A stretch of 39,785 nucleotides of DNA from Eubacterium sp. (GCA_024681515.1 JAILAR010000091.1:1-39785); one strand, 5' to 3'; positions 16,435-25,535 are shown, counted from the first letter of the stretch. The notes: generated by a model from the letters alone, not told the origin. A program made the numbers and translations.

Positions 16435-17805
16435 ATGTTTAAGAATTTCGGAAAAGTATTTAAGTTCACCTTCCACAATCAGGTAGCTCCTGCGAGCTAC
16501 AAGGTTCTGACCTTTGTGATTGGCATCCTTCTGTTCCTGATCCCTGCGGGAATTCTGGTCCTGCTGTCCATGAACGCAAATAACGATAAGGACAAGAAAC
16601 TGGAGTCCTGCGGTGCGGAGAAGATCTATGTGGCGAATACCGTGGCCGAGGGAACGGATTTTAATATCCTGAAAAGCATTCAGGGTGAAGGCTATGATAA
16701 GATCGAATATGTGACGGTTCCTTCCGTGGATGACGCACTTGAGAAGATCAAGGCGGCCGGAGAAACCAAATCCTTTGTACTCTCGGTGACCAAGGATTCT
16801 GAGAATGCGATCACGGCGGATATCGTTCTGCCGGATGGGTCTGAGATAAAAGCGGACCAGGCGAAGCATTTCTATGATGCCATCAACAGCCAGACGGAAA
16901 TGATGTTTGTCATCACGGCGCGGGGAATCTCCCTGGCGGATATGGCGGAGGTTGCCAAACAGACCAATACGGATCTCTTCAATGTATCCGGTTTCCAGAA
17001 GGGCGAGAGCCTTCTTGCGGATTCGAAGATCGCGGAAGAGCAGAACAATCAGAAGATGCTGGACGGCTTCAGCGTGATCATCACCATGATGGTCTGCATG
17101 ATCATGTACTTTGTGGTTATGGCCTATGGCGCAAGCATTACGAAAAACATCGTTATGGAGAAGTCTTCCAAGCTGATGGATACCATGCTGATCTCCGTAA
17201 AGCCGGAGGCGATGATCTTCGGAAAGCTGCTGGGCGTTCTGTCTGCAGGACTTCTGCAGTTCTTCTTCTGGATCGCCATGCTGGCGGGCGGCGTCTATGC
17301 AGGCGTGGTGCTTTCGGACAAGTTCTTCCCGGGCGCAAATGCACCGGTCATCACCTTCCTGAAGAGCTTCGGAAGCCTGAACCTGTTCAAACCGGGTCCG
17401 GTGATCCTGGCGGTTATCGTTCTGATCTTCGGTATCTTGCTCTATGCATCCCTGGCAGCATTTGCCGGTGCGATCTCCAGCACACAGGAGCAGGCGGCAA
17501 GTAATCAGGGTATCTTCCTTCTGGTACTGATCGCTGCGTACTTTATCGTAATGATCAAGGCACTGGATCCTGCAAATACACCGCTTTGGATCCATCTGTG
17601 TCCGTTCACGGGAGCCCTGACCCTGCCGGCGGCGCTGGTTCTGGGTACGCTGAACTGGGGTACGGCCATCGGCGGCGTGGCTGCGGTCGTGGTACTGGCA
17701 CTTCTGCTGGTATACTTCGCGGGGATGGTTTACAAGGCGATGGCACTGTATAAGGGACAGCATCTGTCACCGAAGAAGATCTTCAAAATTATGACGAATA
17801 AATAA
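16435..17805 (+). CDS. ABC-2 family permease, second subunit (NatB-like)
   Basis: The roughly 456-residue protein has the same layout as its neighbour: an N-terminal helix (VLTFVIGILLFLIPAGILVLL), an extracytoplasmic domain (about 45-210), then several membrane helices. The coupling-type motif MEKSSKLMDTMLISVKPEAMIFGKLLGV mirrors the NEEKQSKLAESLLVSVRP stretch of the first permease. The two therefore look like diverged duplicates forming a heterodimeric channel. AGGGGGTGA lies 6 nt before ATG 16435; a GTG at 16432 is also possible. It is the last gene of the three-gene operon and is followed immediately by a nested inverted repeat. Confidence 0.88.
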   Translation: MFKNFGKVFKFTFHNQVAPASYKVLTFVIGILLFLIPAGILVLLSMNANNDKDKKLESCGAEKIYVANTVAEGTDFNILKSIQGEGYDKIEYVTVPSVDDALEKIKAAGETKSFVLSVTKDSENAITADIVLPDGSEIKADQAKHFYDAINSQTEMMFVITARGISLADMAEVAKQTNTDLFNVSGFQKGESLLADSKIAEEQNNQKMLDGFSVIITMMVCMIMYFVVMAYGASITKNIVMEKSSKLMDTMLISVKPEAMIFGKLLGVLSAGLLQFFFWIAMLAGGVYAGVVLSDKFFPGANAPVITFLKSFGSLNLFKPGPVILAVIVLIFGILLYASLAAFAGAISSTQEQAASNQGIFLLVLIAAYFIVMIKALDPANTPLWIHLCPFTGALTLPAALVLGTLNWGTAIGGVAAVVVLALLLVYFAGMVYKAMALYKGQHLSPKKIFKIMTNK

Positions 17806-17812
17806 AACCAAC

Positions 17813-17912
17813 GCATTCGCTGTATCACGGTTGTCGCATTCCCTCTCGCGAGTCGTCTCACGATTTGAGTCGCGGAGAGGGAACGGACAACCGTTCTTTA
17901 TACAGTGAATGC
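17813..17912. repeat. Nested inverted-repeat element
   Basis: Four concentric stems are stacked around a central loop: 17813-17825 with 17900-17912 (13 bp, one G-T), 17828-17835 with 17886-17893 (CGGTTGTC/GACAACCG), 17839-17847 with 17875-17883 (TTCCCTCTC/GAGAGGGAA), and 17847-17851 with 17870-17874 (CGCGA/TCGCG). This makes a single 100-nt rod. It starts 8 nt after the permease stop codon and lacks a T-tract. It could shield the upstream mRNA 3' end or act as a DNA cruciform. Confidence 0.85.
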
Positions 17913-17978
17913 ACATACCGATGCATGTTATTTCGTGTTATAAAATCACTTTTGATCTATATGGAGAGGAACCGAATC

Positions 17979-18923
17979 ATGTGGATAGCTGATGGTTGGA
18001 AAGATTATGAGGTCCTGGATTGTTCGGCAGGAGAAAAACTGGAACGATGGGGCGACTATACCCTTCTGAGGCCGGATCCGCAGGTGATCTGGACTACGGA
18101 GAAGAAGATCCCTCAGTGGAAGAGCCTGAATGGACACTACCACCGCAGTAAGTCCGGTGGGGGAGAGTGGGAGTTTCATGATCTTCCGAAGGAGTGGACC
18201 ATCCAATATCCGCTCATCCGAAGCGGAGCGAAGAATCCGGAAGGGAAAACGCTTACATTTCATCTGAAGCCCTTCGCTTTTAAACATACCGGCCTTTTCC
18301 CGGAGCAGGCGGTGAACTGGAGCTGGTTTTATCCCCTCATAAAAAAAGCGACCGATGCGGGCCGTAAGGTGCGGGTACTGAATCTGTTTGCCTATACCGG
18401 AGGCGCCACTGTCGCGGCGGCAGCGGCCGGGGCCGAGGTGACGCATGTGGATGCGTCCAAGGGTATGGTGACCTGGGCAAAGGAAAATGCGGTGTCCAGT
18501 GGTTTGGGAGAGGCACCCATTCGCTGGCTGGTGGATGACTGCATGAAGTTTGTGGAGCGAGAGCTGCGCCGGGGGAAGAGTTATGATGCCATCATCATGG
18601 ATCCTCCGTCCTATGGCAGAGGGCCGAAGGGGGAACTCTGGAAGCTGGAGGATCTGGTGTATGTGCTGCTGCAGAGAAGCGGAGAGCTCCTTTCCGAAAA
18701 GCCGCTGTTCTTCCTGATCAATTCCTATACCACCGGCCTGCAGCCTGCTGTACTGTCTTATATGCTGCATACGGCAGTTCTGGAACCCTGGCGGGAGCGG
18801 ACGGGAAAAGATGCGGCAGGAGATATGAGTGAGGTTACCGCAGATGAGATCGGCCTTCCGGTTTCTTCAAATGGCTTAGTGCTTCCCTGCGGAGCCAGCG
18901 GAAGGATCTGCTTTCCTGAATGA
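17979..18923 (+). CDS. Class I SAM-dependent RNA methyltransferase (RlmI/RlmK-like)
   Basis: The 314-residue protein has an N-terminal beta-rich region followed by a Rossmann methyltransferase domain. Motif I is NLFAYTGGAT (about 136), with the acidic residue in THVDASKG closing the SAM pocket. DPPSYG (about 207-212) is the motif IV typical of rRNA base methyltransferases of the RlmI/RlmK group. I chose ATG 17979, which has GGAGAGGA 8 nt upstream; the frame is open further upstream, into the nested inverted repeat. The target base is not evident. A shared terminator separates it from the converging prepilin gene. Confidence 0.85.
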   Translation: MWIADGWKDYEVLDCSAGEKLERWGDYTLLRPDPQVIWTTEKKIPQWKSLNGHYHRSKSGGGEWEFHDLPKEWTIQYPLIRSGAKNPEGKTLTFHLKPFAFKHTGLFPEQAVNWSWFYPLIKKATDAGRKVRVLNLFAYTGGATVAAAAAGAEVTHVDASKGMVTWAKENAVSSGLGEAPIRWLVDDCMKFVERELRRGKSYDAIIMDPPSYGRGPKGELWKLEDLVYVLLQRSGELLSEKPLFFLINSYTTGLQPAVLSYMLHTAVLEPWRERTGKDAAGDMSEVTADEIGLPVSSNGLVLPCGASGRICFPE

Positions 18924-18962
18924 GGTGCCCGGTCATATATGAAACGGGTGTGATCACATACA

Positions 18963-18992
18963 AAAAAAGACGCCGTCAATGGCGTCTTTTTT
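18963..18992. terminator. Bidirectional rho-independent terminator
   Basis: AAAAAAGACGCC (18963-18974), loop GTCAAT and GGCGTCTTTTTT (18981-18992) form a perfect hairpin with A- and T-runs on either side. It therefore terminates both the methyltransferase gene (plus strand) and the prepilin gene (minus strand). Confidence 0.95.
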
Positions 18993-19002
18993 GTGGGTAA
19001 GT

Positions 19003-19791
19003 TTAATTCTTGTATGCATCGCAGGGATTCGGGTAGAGCCGATATAACGGACGTACCGACCCAGGACCGTTTCCGCGGCCGTTAAAGTTCTTATCTCCGA
19101 TCCATACTTCCGGTGTGTAATTTTCACAATTGATGCAAAGCATCCAGCACTCCGCCTGTCCGTAGACAAGCTTTTTCTTAAATCTGAATTCGATAGACTG
19201 TTCGGAAAAACCGTTGAATTTAAGCTTCTGGTTTTTCTTATAGGTTTCGCCCTTTGCCGAATCATGAAGCAGACAGGACAGGAATTCGTCTGTGTACTGC
19301 ATGGCGAGCTTGTTATTGTTATCAAGTGTGCATTTGAACAATGCGTTCTGCCATTCCGTTCCGCCGTAATTGTAGTTTGCGCCGCGTGCCCAGGAGATGC
19401 AGGCTATGTGATACTTCTTGTTGGTTGTTTTGTCAAAGAGGACATTATAACCGTTTTCGGTTACTTCCGTATAAGCAACATCTCTCGACTTCTTGTTGGC
19501 AACGAACGCCCAACCATCCTGCGCGTCATCGCTTCCGGTGGTGCACGCCATCTCGGCGGCTTTGAAGATCACCTCGGCATTTGCGATATCGACGGCTTTT
19601 CTGGACTTGTCGATGTATCGGATCAGTGCAGGAGCGATCGCTGCGGCCAGGATCGCCATGATCGCGATAACAATGATCAGTTCAATGAGTGAAAAACCTT
19701 TGTCATTGCGTTTCTTTTTTGTTTTCTCACGAATGACGGCCTGTGTCCAGAAGGCCATCATGTTCTCTCTCTTCTTTTTCTTATTATTCAT
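19003..19791 (-). CDS. Type IV prepilin-like protein
   Basis: The 262-residue protein has a type III (prepilin) signal. A basic leader is followed by KGFSLIELIIVIAIMAILAA, with the predicted cut between G and F, the required Glu at mature position +5 and the hydrophobic assembly helix. The leader is unusually long (about 32 residues from ATG 19791) and rich in Lys/Arg. Start 19791 has GAGGTGG just upstream; an ATG at 19806 is also in frame. The globular domain has several Cys (CTTGS, HIACISW, KCTLD, CLLHD, CWMLCINC), which may form disulfides or bind metal. No pilus assembly ATPase, prepilin peptidase or platform gene is in the window, so this is an orphan pilin or pseudopilin. Confidence 0.88.
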   Translation of the reverse strand: MNNKKKKRENMMAFWTQAVIREKTKKKRNDKGFSLIELIIVIAIMAILAAAIAPALIRYIDKSRKAVDIANAEVIFKAAEMACTTGSDDAQDGWAFVANKKSRDVAYTEVTENGYNVLFDKTTNKKYHIACISWARGANYNYGGTEWQNALFKCTLDNNNKLAMQYTDEFLSCLLHDSAKGETYKKNQKLKFNGFSEQSIEFRFKKKLVYGQAECWMLCINCENYTPEVWIGDKNFNGRGNGPGSVRPLYRLYPNPCDAYKN

Positions 19792-19828
19792 ATGCCCACC
19801 TCGCATTTCACACAGAATTCGAAGATTT

Positions 19829-19870
19829 TTGAATTGATTTTGAATTAATATCTTGAATTAATCTTGAATT
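19829..19870. repeat. Phased TTGAATT repeats in the prepilin 5' untranslated region
   Basis: TTGAATT occurs four times at 19829, 19840, 19853 and 19864, spaced 11, 13 and 11 nt, close to one DNA turn. The repeats lie between the predicted prepilin start of transcription and its start codon. They could be operator sites or part of an mRNA structure. Confidence 0.45.
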
Positions 19871-19927
19871 CCGGATATGCTCCATTGACGGCAGTTCCTG
19901 TGCCATGCAACATATATTAGTAGAAAT

Positions 19928-19956
19928 ATTTTACCATGACATCTATTGATTTGCAA
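19928..19956 (-). promoter_or_regulatory. Sigma-A-type promoter of the prepilin gene
   Basis: Read on the minus strand, TTGCAA (19956-19951) and TAAAAT (19933-19928) are 17 nt apart. Transcription would start near 19921 and leave an untranslated leader of about 130 nt before ATG 19791. Confidence 0.6.
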
Positions 19957-20122
19957 TAAATACTATGAACAAAATGTAAACATGTGTTAAAGTTCTGTGA
20001 ACAGACCGCGGCGAGAACGCCTGCCTGACCGTGTATGGAACCGATTGATCCGGGATTATCCTATTATATGATGATCTGAAAATTTGAAATGGGGCTGAAA
20101 AATAATAAAATGAAAAAAATGC

Positions 20123-20151
20123 TTGCATTTCGAAAATGTCTTTGTTATAAT
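20123..20151 (+). promoter_or_regulatory. Main promoter of the S10-spc ribosomal cluster
   Basis: TTGCAT (20123-20128) and a consensus TATAAT (20146-20151) are separated by 17 nt, with an A-rich UP-like stretch just upstream (20101-20120). The -35 environment GCTTGCATTT is identical to the one at 32506-32515. Transcription should start near 20158. Confidence 0.85.
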
Positions 20152-20157
20152 AGCCGT

Positions 20158-20538
20158 TGCTGTGACGTTGATAGCGTGGAAGCGGAGGTTGCTGTGCATC
20201 GCATAGGCTTTGCTTAGGCTTTGCTTAGGCTTTGCATAGGTTATTTCGTGGAGCGAATGTCAAGTTCAGAGAAACTGGCGACAAGTCACTGTACCAGAAA
20301 CCATCCGGCATCTGCCGGAGATGACGTGTGAGAGTGCCGAAAGGGCGCAGATTCACGCGTTTGTCTATGATCGGTACGCGACACACCCGGCAACGTGGAA
20401 CGCATATGAATCCTCTTGCGGAACATGAACGGGGTGAAGCAGCCTATATGTAGATCGAACGCGATACACACGGGAACGTTGTACAGTCACCGCTTGTCGT
20501 ACTATTTACAAAAGTGCGAAAAGGAGGCGGCTTTTTTT
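20158..20538 (+). promoter_or_regulatory. Long structured 5' leader of the S10 operon
   Basis: About 380 nt lie between the predicted transcription start and the S10 ATG without a convincing gene. The leader holds three tandem copies of TAGGCTTTGCT/A (20204-20236), a strong hairpin TCCGGCA-TC-TGCCGGA (20304-20319) and further weaker stems. It ends with the ribosome site AAGGAGGCGG and a T-run before the ATG. Length and position suggest autogenous control by a ribosomal protein. I cannot assign it to a named RNA family by eye. Confidence 0.55.
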
Positions 20539-20850
20539 ATGGCAAATCAGGTAATGAGAATCACACTCAAGGCTTATGATCACAAGCTGATCGATCAGGC
20601 GGCAAAATCCATCATTGACGCGGTTAAGAACACCGGTGTTAAGGTGAGCGGACCGGTTCCGATGCCGACCAAGGTTGAGAAGATAACGATCCTTCGGGCT
20701 GTTCACAAGTATAAGGATTCCAGAGAGCAGTTCGAGCAGAGAACTCACAAGAGACTCATCGATATCATTGCACCGAATACGAAGACCATTGAGGCACTTC
20801 AGAAGACAGATGTATCTGCCGGTGTATACATTGATATGAAGATGAAGTAA
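20539..20850 (+). CDS. rpsJ: 30S ribosomal protein S10
   Basis: The 103-residue protein is of the standard length for S10, a component of the head of the 30S subunit that also takes part in antitermination with NusB. Conserved stretches include [20 protein letters not shown] and RTHKRLIDI. The ATG follows AAGGAGGCGG and a run of T; the upstream in-frame extension belongs to the leader. It opens the cluster and is separated from L3 by an unusual 141-nt gap with its own inverted repeats. Confidence 0.98.
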   Translation: MANQVMRITLKAYDHKLIDQAAKSIIDAVKNTGVKVSGPVPMPTKVEKITILRAVHKYKDSREQFEQRTHKRLIDIIAPNTKTIEALQKTDVSAGVYIDMKMK

Positions 20851-20991
20851 GATCGCGCAGTGCGAGCACAAATGCAGTTCAGCCAGTCATTTCCTTAAAA
20901 AAGAGGATTCAGGAAAGGCGCTGCTGAATGATGCGATTTAGTATGATTGGGATTCCCAATCCGCTGTAAATTCTATTAGGAGGAAGAAACA
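20851..20991 (+). other. Structured gap between rpsJ and rplC
   Basis: The gap holds TTTCCT/AGGAAA and TTCAGC/GCTGAA pairings that can close one long stem (about 20877-20930). It also holds a perfect 17-nt palindrome GATTGGGATTCCCAATC (20945-20961). The ribosome site AGGAGG for L3 comes after it. No T-tract terminator is seen. Confidence 0.45.
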
Positions 20992-21678
20992 ATGAAAAAG
21001 GCGATTCTCGCTGAGAAGATCGGTATGACTCAGGTCTTCAACGATGACGGTGTTCTGACACCGGTTACGGTTCTGAAGGCAGGACCGTGTGAAGTATTAC
21101 AGGTTAAGACGGTAGAAAATGATGGTTACGAAGCCGTTCAGGTCGGATTCAAGGACGTGAAGGAAAAAGTAACCGGCAAGGACGGATCAGGAAAGAAAGT
21201 GATCAGAAATCCGCATGGTGCAACGAAGGCAGAGGCTGGCCACGCTAAGAAGTGGGCAAAGACAACTCCGAAGCAGTTCGTTAAGGAGTTCCGTTTTGAG
21301 AACGCTGCTGAGTATGTTGCAGGAGAGAGCGTTATCAAGGTTGACATCTTCGCAGAGGGCGACAAGATCGATGTAACCGCTCGTTCCAAAGGTAAGGGAT
21401 ATGCCGGCGGCATCAAGCGCCACGGCCTGAAGTCCGGTCCTTCCGGACACGGTTCCAAGTATCACCGCCATGCAGGTTCCAACGGTTCCGCAACTACACC
21501 GGGCCGCGTTATGAAGGGCAAGAAGATGGCCGGACACGCAGGCTGCGAGCAGGTGACCGTACAGAACCTGGAGATCGTTAAGATAGATGCAGAGAATGAT
21601 GTGATCCTTGTGAAGGGCGCGGTTCCGGGCCCGAAGAAGTCACTCGTGATCGTTGCAGAGTCTGTAAAGGCCAGATAA
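20992..21678 (+). CDS. rplC: 50S ribosomal protein L3
   Basis: The 228-residue L3 is one of the first proteins to bind 23S rRNA and reaches the peptidyl transferase centre. It opens with [12 protein letters not shown], and its core loop contains [14 protein letters not shown] and [14 protein letters not shown]. The length is slightly above the usual 205-215 residues because of a Lys/Gly-rich insertion near 65-85. AGGAGG precedes the ATG. Confidence 0.98.
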   Translation: MKKAILAEKIGMTQVFNDDGVLTPVTVLKAGPCEVLQVKTVENDGYEAVQVGFKDVKEKVTGKDGSGKKVIRNPHGATKAEAGHAKKWAKTTPKQFVKEFRFENAAEYVAGESVIKVDIFAEGDKIDVTARSKGKGYAGGIKRHGLKSGPSGHGSKYHRHAGSNGSATTPGRVMKGKKMAGHAGCEQVTVQNLEIVKIDAENDVILVKGAVPGPKKSLVIVAESVKAR

Positions 21679-21701
21679 TCACGATTAAGGAGGATTCGAA
21701 A

Positions 21702-22322
21702 ATGGCAACATTAGCAGTATACAACACCGACGGCAAAGAGGTTGATAAGATCGACCTGTCCGATAACATTTTCGGTGTGGAAATAAATGAGACACTGGTT
21801 CACAAGGCAGTTGTTACCTACCTTGCAAACAATCGTCAGGGTACACAGAGTGCACTGACCCGTGCAGAAGTATCCGGCGGCGGAAAGAAGCCCTGGAGAC
21901 AGAAGGGTACAGGTCATGCACGTCAGGGTTCGACCCGTTCCCCGCAGTGGACCGGCGGTGGCGTGGTATTCGCACCGAAGCCGAGAGACTATTCCAAGAA
22001 GATGAACAAGCGTGAGCGTCAGATCGCTCTGTTCTCTGCACTGACCTCCAAGGTTCAGGATGAGAAGATGATCGTAGTTGACGAGCTCAGCATGGATGTA
22101 CCGAAGACGGCTGCATTTGCAGAGATTTTGAAGAACCTGAAAGCAGAGAGTGCACTGGTAGTTACAAAGGATAAGAACGACAATGTGGTTCTGTCCGCAC
22201 GGAACATCCCGGACGTTGCAACCACCATCAGCACATCCATCAATGTGTATGATATCCTGAAGTATGATTCTCTGATCATCACGAAGGATGCTGCACAGGC
22301 GATCGAGGAGGTGTACGCATAA
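21702..22322 (+). CDS. rplD: 50S ribosomal protein L4
   Basis: The 206-residue L4 has the extended loop with VSGGGKKPWRQKGTGHARQG (about 60-80) that lines the peptide exit tunnel, and the C-terminal globular fold. In some bacteria L4 represses its own operon, which makes it a candidate ligand for the S10 leader here, though that mechanism is known mainly from gammaproteobacteria. Its stop codon shares one base with the L23 start. Confidence 0.98.
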   Translation: MATLAVYNTDGKEVDKIDLSDNIFGVEINETLVHKAVVTYLANNRQGTQSALTRAEVSGGGKKPWRQKGTGHARQGSTRSPQWTGGGVVFAPKPRDYSKKMNKRERQIALFSALTSKVQDEKMIVVDELSMDVPKTAAFAEILKNLKAESALVVTKDKNDNVVLSARNIPDVATTISTSINVYDILKYDSLIITKDAAQAIEEVYA

Positions 22323-22621
22323 TGGCAGATTTAAAGTACTATGATGTGATCAAGAGACCGGTTCTTACTGAGAAGAGTATGAACGCTATGAGCGAGAAGA
22401 AATATGCATTCCTCGTTCATCCGGATGCGACAAAGAATCAGATCGCTGACGCAGTAGAGAAGATGTTCGAAGGAACAAAGGTGGCAAAGGTCAACACCGT
22501 AAACTACGATGGCAAGACCAAGCGCCGTGGCAACACCTTCGGCAAGACCGCGAAGACTAAGAAGGCATATGTTCAGCTGACCGCTGAGAGTGCTGACATC
22601 GAGCTTTTCGAGGGTCTGTAA
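22322..22621 (+). CDS. rplW: 50S ribosomal protein L23
   Basis: The 99-residue L23 sits at the tunnel exit, where it contacts trigger factor and SRP. VIKRPVLTEKSM near the N-terminus and NVVNYDGK-type sequence (KVNTVNYDGKTKRRG) are typical. TAATG overlap with L4 means coupled translation. Confidence 0.98.
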   Translation: MADLKYYDVIKRPVLTEKSMNAMSEKKYAFLVHPDATKNQIADAVEKMFEGTKVAKVNTVNYDGKTKRRGNTFGKTAKTKKAYVQLTAESADIELFEGL

Positions 22622-22659
22622 AATCATCAGATGACTAGATAGTCGAAAGGAGAATTAAA

Positions 22660-23502
22660 ATGGGTATCAAAACATACACCCCATATACACCTTCCAGAAG
22701 AAATATGACGGGTCTGGACTTTGATGTGATCACCACCGATCAGCCGGAGAAGTCGCTTCTGGTTTCCAAGAAGAAGACGGCAGGCCGCAACAACCAGGGC
22801 AAGATCACTGTTCGCCATCATGGTGGCGGAAACCGTCAGAAATACAGAATCATCGATTTCAAGAGAAATAAAGATGATATCCCGGCAAAGGTTCTTACCA
22901 TCGAGTACGATCCGAACCGGACAGCAAATATCGCACTGATCTGCTATGCAGACGGTACAAAGACTTATATCCTTGCACCCGCAGGTCTCAAGGTTGGAGA
23001 TTCCCTGATGAACGGTGAGAACGCTGATGTACGTGTAGGCAACTGCCTGCCGCTGACAGCGATCCCGGTCGGTACAGAGATCCACAACATCGAGCTTGTA
23101 CCGGGTAAGGGCGGTCAGCTGGTTCGTTCCGCAGGTAATGCAGCACAGCTGATGGCAAAAGAAGGAAAGTATGCGATCCTTCGTCTTCCTTCCGGCGAGA
23201 TGCGTATGGTACCGATCATTTGCCGCGCAACGGTAGGTACCGTAGGAAACATCGAGCATGGACTTGTGAACATCGGTAAGGCAGGCCGGAAGCGCCATAT
23301 GGGCATCCGTCCGACAGTCCGCGGTTCTGTTATGAACCCGAATGACCATCCGCATGGTGGTGGTGAGGGTCGTGCGCCGATCGGCCGCAGCGGTCCGTCT
23401 ACTCCGTGGGGTAAGCCGGCTCTGGGTCTGAAGACCAGAAAGAAGAACGCAAAGTCCAGTAAGCTGATCATCAGAACCAGATCAGGAAAGAACGTTAAGT
23501 AA
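22660..23502 (+). CDS. rplB: 50S ribosomal protein L2
   Basis: The 280-residue L2 is a core 23S rRNA-binding protein required for subunit association and peptidyl transfer. The C-terminal [14 protein letters not shown] holds the conserved His implicated in activity; [16 protein letters not shown] lies near the N-terminus. GAAAGGAG precedes the ATG. Confidence 0.98.
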   Translation: MGIKTYTPYTPSRRNMTGLDFDVITTDQPEKSLLVSKKKTAGRNNQGKITVRHHGGGNRQKYRIIDFKRNKDDIPAKVLTIEYDPNRTANIALICYADGTKTYILAPAGLKVGDSLMNGENADVRVGNCLPLTAIPVGTEIHNIELVPGKGGQLVRSAGNAAQLMAKEGKYAILRLPSGEMRMVPIICRATVGTVGNIEHGLVNIGKAGRKRHMGIRPTVRGSVMNPNDHPHGGGEGRAPIGRSGPSTPWGKPALGLKTRKKNAKSSKLIIRTRSGKNVK

Positions 23503-23513
23503 GGAGGAAGAAC

Positions 23514-23789
23514 ATGGCTCGTTCATTAAAAAAAGGACCGTTTGCAGATGCAAGCTTATTAAAGAAGGTTGATGAGCTGAACAAGAAGGACGCTCATGAG
23601 GTCATTCGTACATGGTCTCGCCGTTCTACGATTTTCCCCTCATTTGTAGGACACACAATTGCGGTTTATGACGGAAGAAAGCATGTTCCGGTATATGTAA
23701 CCGAGGATATGGTCGGCCATAAGCTGGGTGAGTTCGTAGCAACCAGAACCTACCGTGGACACGGCAAGGACGAGAAGAAGAAGAAATAA
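23514..23789 (+). CDS. rpsS: 30S ribosomal protein S19
   Basis: The 91-residue S19 of the 30S head binds 16S rRNA with S13. [12 protein letters not shown] and [17 protein letters not shown] are signature segments; the basic KDEKKKK tail is normal. AAGGAGGAAGAAC lies just ahead of the ATG. Confidence 0.98.
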   Translation: MARSLKKGPFADASLLKKVDELNKKDAHEVIRTWSRRSTIFPSFVGHTIAVYDGRKHVPVYVTEDMVGHKLGEFVATRTYRGHGKDEKKKK

Positions 23790-23803
23790 GGAGGAACCGA
23801 AAG

Positions 23804-24190
23804 ATGGCAAAGGGACATAGATCTCAGGTCAAGAGACAGAGAAATGAGAACAAAGATACAAGACCGTCCGCTAAGGTTTCCTACGCACGTGTTTCCGTAA
23901 CGAAGGCTTGCTTCGTTTTGGATGCGATCCGTGGAAAGGACGTAGATACCGCACTTGGTATTCTTGCATATAATAACCGTTATGCTTCCGCAGTGATCTA
24001 TAAGCTGCTCCAGTCCGCTGTTGCAAACGCTGAGAACAACAACGGCCTGAAGAGAGAAAAGCTCTATGTTGCAGAGTGCTTCGCTAACAAGGGACCGACC
24101 ATGAAGCGGATCCACCCGAGAGCACAGGGCAGAGCTTACAGGATCGAGAAGAGAACCAGCCACATCACCGTAGTGCTGGACGAGAGATAG
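23804..24190 (+). CDS. rplV: 50S ribosomal protein L22
   Basis: The 128-residue L22 contacts all domains of 23S rRNA, and its hairpin lines the exit tunnel (macrolide resistance region). The C-terminal [24 protein letters not shown] carries this loop. The N-terminus has about 15 extra basic residues compared with 110-residue homologues. Confidence 0.98.
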   Translation: MAKGHRSQVKRQRNENKDTRPSAKVSYARVSVTKACFVLDAIRGKDVDTALGILAYNNRYASAVIYKLLQSAVANAENNNGLKREKLYVAECFANKGPTMKRIHPRAQGRAYRIEKRTSHITVVLDER

Positions 24191-24200
24191 GAGGGAAAGC

Positions 24201-24878
24201 ATGGGACAGAAAGTTAATCCGCACGGTTTAAGAGTCGGTATCATCAAGGACTGGGAGTCCAAGTGGTATGCAGATGCAAAGAATGAGGAGTTTTCAAACA
24301 ATCTTGTAGAGGACTACAACATCCGTAAGTTCCTGAAGAGAAATAAGGACCTTAAGGACGCAAGCATCTCCAAGATCGATATTGAGAGAACCCGCGACCG
24401 CATTAAGGTTGGCATTTACACTGCTAAGCCGGCAGTTACCATCGGCAAGGGCGGTGCTGAAGTAGAGAAGATCAAGGCTGCACTTCAGAAGCTGGTTGCC
24501 AAGGGACGTAAGGTAGATATCAAGGTATACGAGATCAAGCGTCCGGATCTGGATGCACAGCTGGTAGCTGAAAATATTGCCCGTCAGCTGGAGAATCGTA
24601 TCGGTTTCCGTCGTGCTATGAAGTCCTGCATGCAGCGGACCATGAAGTCCGGTGCACTTGGCATCAAGACCTCCGTATCCGGTCGTCTGGGTGGTGCAGA
24701 TATGGCTCGTAAGGAGACCTACAGCGAGGGTACCATTCCGCTTCAGACTCTGCGTGCAGATATTGACTACGGATTTGCAGAGGCAGATACCACATATGGT
24801 AAGGTTGGCGTAAAGACATGGATCTACCATGGTGAAGTACTTCCTGCCAAGGGAAAAAAGGAAGGGAGCGATAGATAA
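24201..24878 (+). CDS. rpsC: 30S ribosomal protein S3
   Basis: The 225-residue S3 forms part of the mRNA entry channel. It has [14 protein letters not shown] at the N-terminus, a KH domain with the GKGG loop (about 81-84), and the C-terminal [15 protein letters not shown]-type fold. GGAGGG precedes the ATG. Confidence 0.98.
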   Translation: MGQKVNPHGLRVGIIKDWESKWYADAKNEEFSNNLVEDYNIRKFLKRNKDLKDASISKIDIERTRDRIKVGIYTAKPAVTIGKGGAEVEKIKAALQKLVAKGRKVDIKVYEIKRPDLDAQLVAENIARQLENRIGFRRAMKSCMQRTMKSGALGIKTSVSGRLGGADMARKETYSEGTIPLQTLRADIDYGFAEADTTYGKVGVKTWIYHGEVLPAKGKKEGSDR

Positions 24879-24880
24879 TT

Positions 24881-25318
24881 ATGTTAATGCCGAAGAGAGT
24901 AAAACATCGTAAGCAGTTCAGAGGATCCATGGCCGGTAAGGCCCTTCGCGGCAACACCATCACCGATGGTGAATTCGGTATCGTTGCCACAGAGCCGGCA
25001 TGGGTAAAATCCAATCAGATCGAGGCAGCCCGTGTTGCGATCAACCGTTACCTTCGCCGTGAAGGTAAGGTATGGATCAAGATCTTCCCGGACAAGCCTG
25101 TAACCGCAAAGCCGGCTGAAACCCGAATGGGTTCCGGAAAGGGCTCCCTGGAGTACTGGGTAGCAGTTGTTAAGCCGGGCCGCGTAATGTTCGAGGTAGG
25201 AAATGTATCAGAGGAGAAGGCACGTGAGGCTCTCCGTCTTGCTACACACAAGCTTCCTTTGAAGTGTAAGATCGTTTCAAAGGCTGACCTGGAAGGAGGT
25301 AGCGCAAGTGAAAACTAA
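24881..25318 (+). CDS. rplP: 50S ribosomal protein L16
   Basis: The 145-residue L16 helps shape the A-site of the 50S subunit. [15 protein letters not shown] and the [20 protein letters not shown]-like core are characteristic. Its last codons overlap the GTG start of L29 by 11 nt. Confidence 0.98.
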   Translation: MLMPKRVKHRKQFRGSMAGKALRGNTITDGEFGIVATEPAWVKSNQIEAARVAINRYLRREGKVWIKIFPDKPVTAKPAETRMGSGKGSLEYWVAVVKPGRVMFEVGNVSEEKAREALRLATHKLPLKCKIVSKADLEGGSASEN

Positions 25319-25511
25319 GGATTATGTTAAGGACCTTAAGACAAAGTCCATCGAGGAACTGACAGGCGATCTGGAGGCTGCAAAGAAGGAACTCTTCAAT
25401 CTGAAGTTCCAGAACGCTACAAATCAGCTGGAGAACACAGGACGCATTACCATGGTTCGTAAGAACATCGCCCGGATCCAGACCGTGATCACCGAGAAGA
25501 AGAATGCGTAA
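25308..25511 (+). CDS. rpmC: 50S ribosomal protein L29
   Basis: The 67-residue L29 is a small helical-hairpin protein near the tunnel exit that helps dock trigger factor and [16 protein letters not shown] and [17 protein letters not shown] are typical. It starts with GTG, 11 nt before the end of L16, after GGAAGGAGGTAG inside the L16 gene. Confidence 0.97.
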   Translation: MKTKDYVKDLKTKSIEELTGDLEAAKKELFNLKFQNATNQLENTGRITMVRKNIARIQTVITEKKNA

Positions 25512-25535
25512 GGAGACCGAAAGGAGAGATAAATC

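Noticed and set aside
17865-17978. Upstream extension of the methyltransferase frame
   Set aside because: It runs through the inner arms of the nested inverted repeat and has no ribosome site; ATG 17979 has GGAGAGGA at the right distance.
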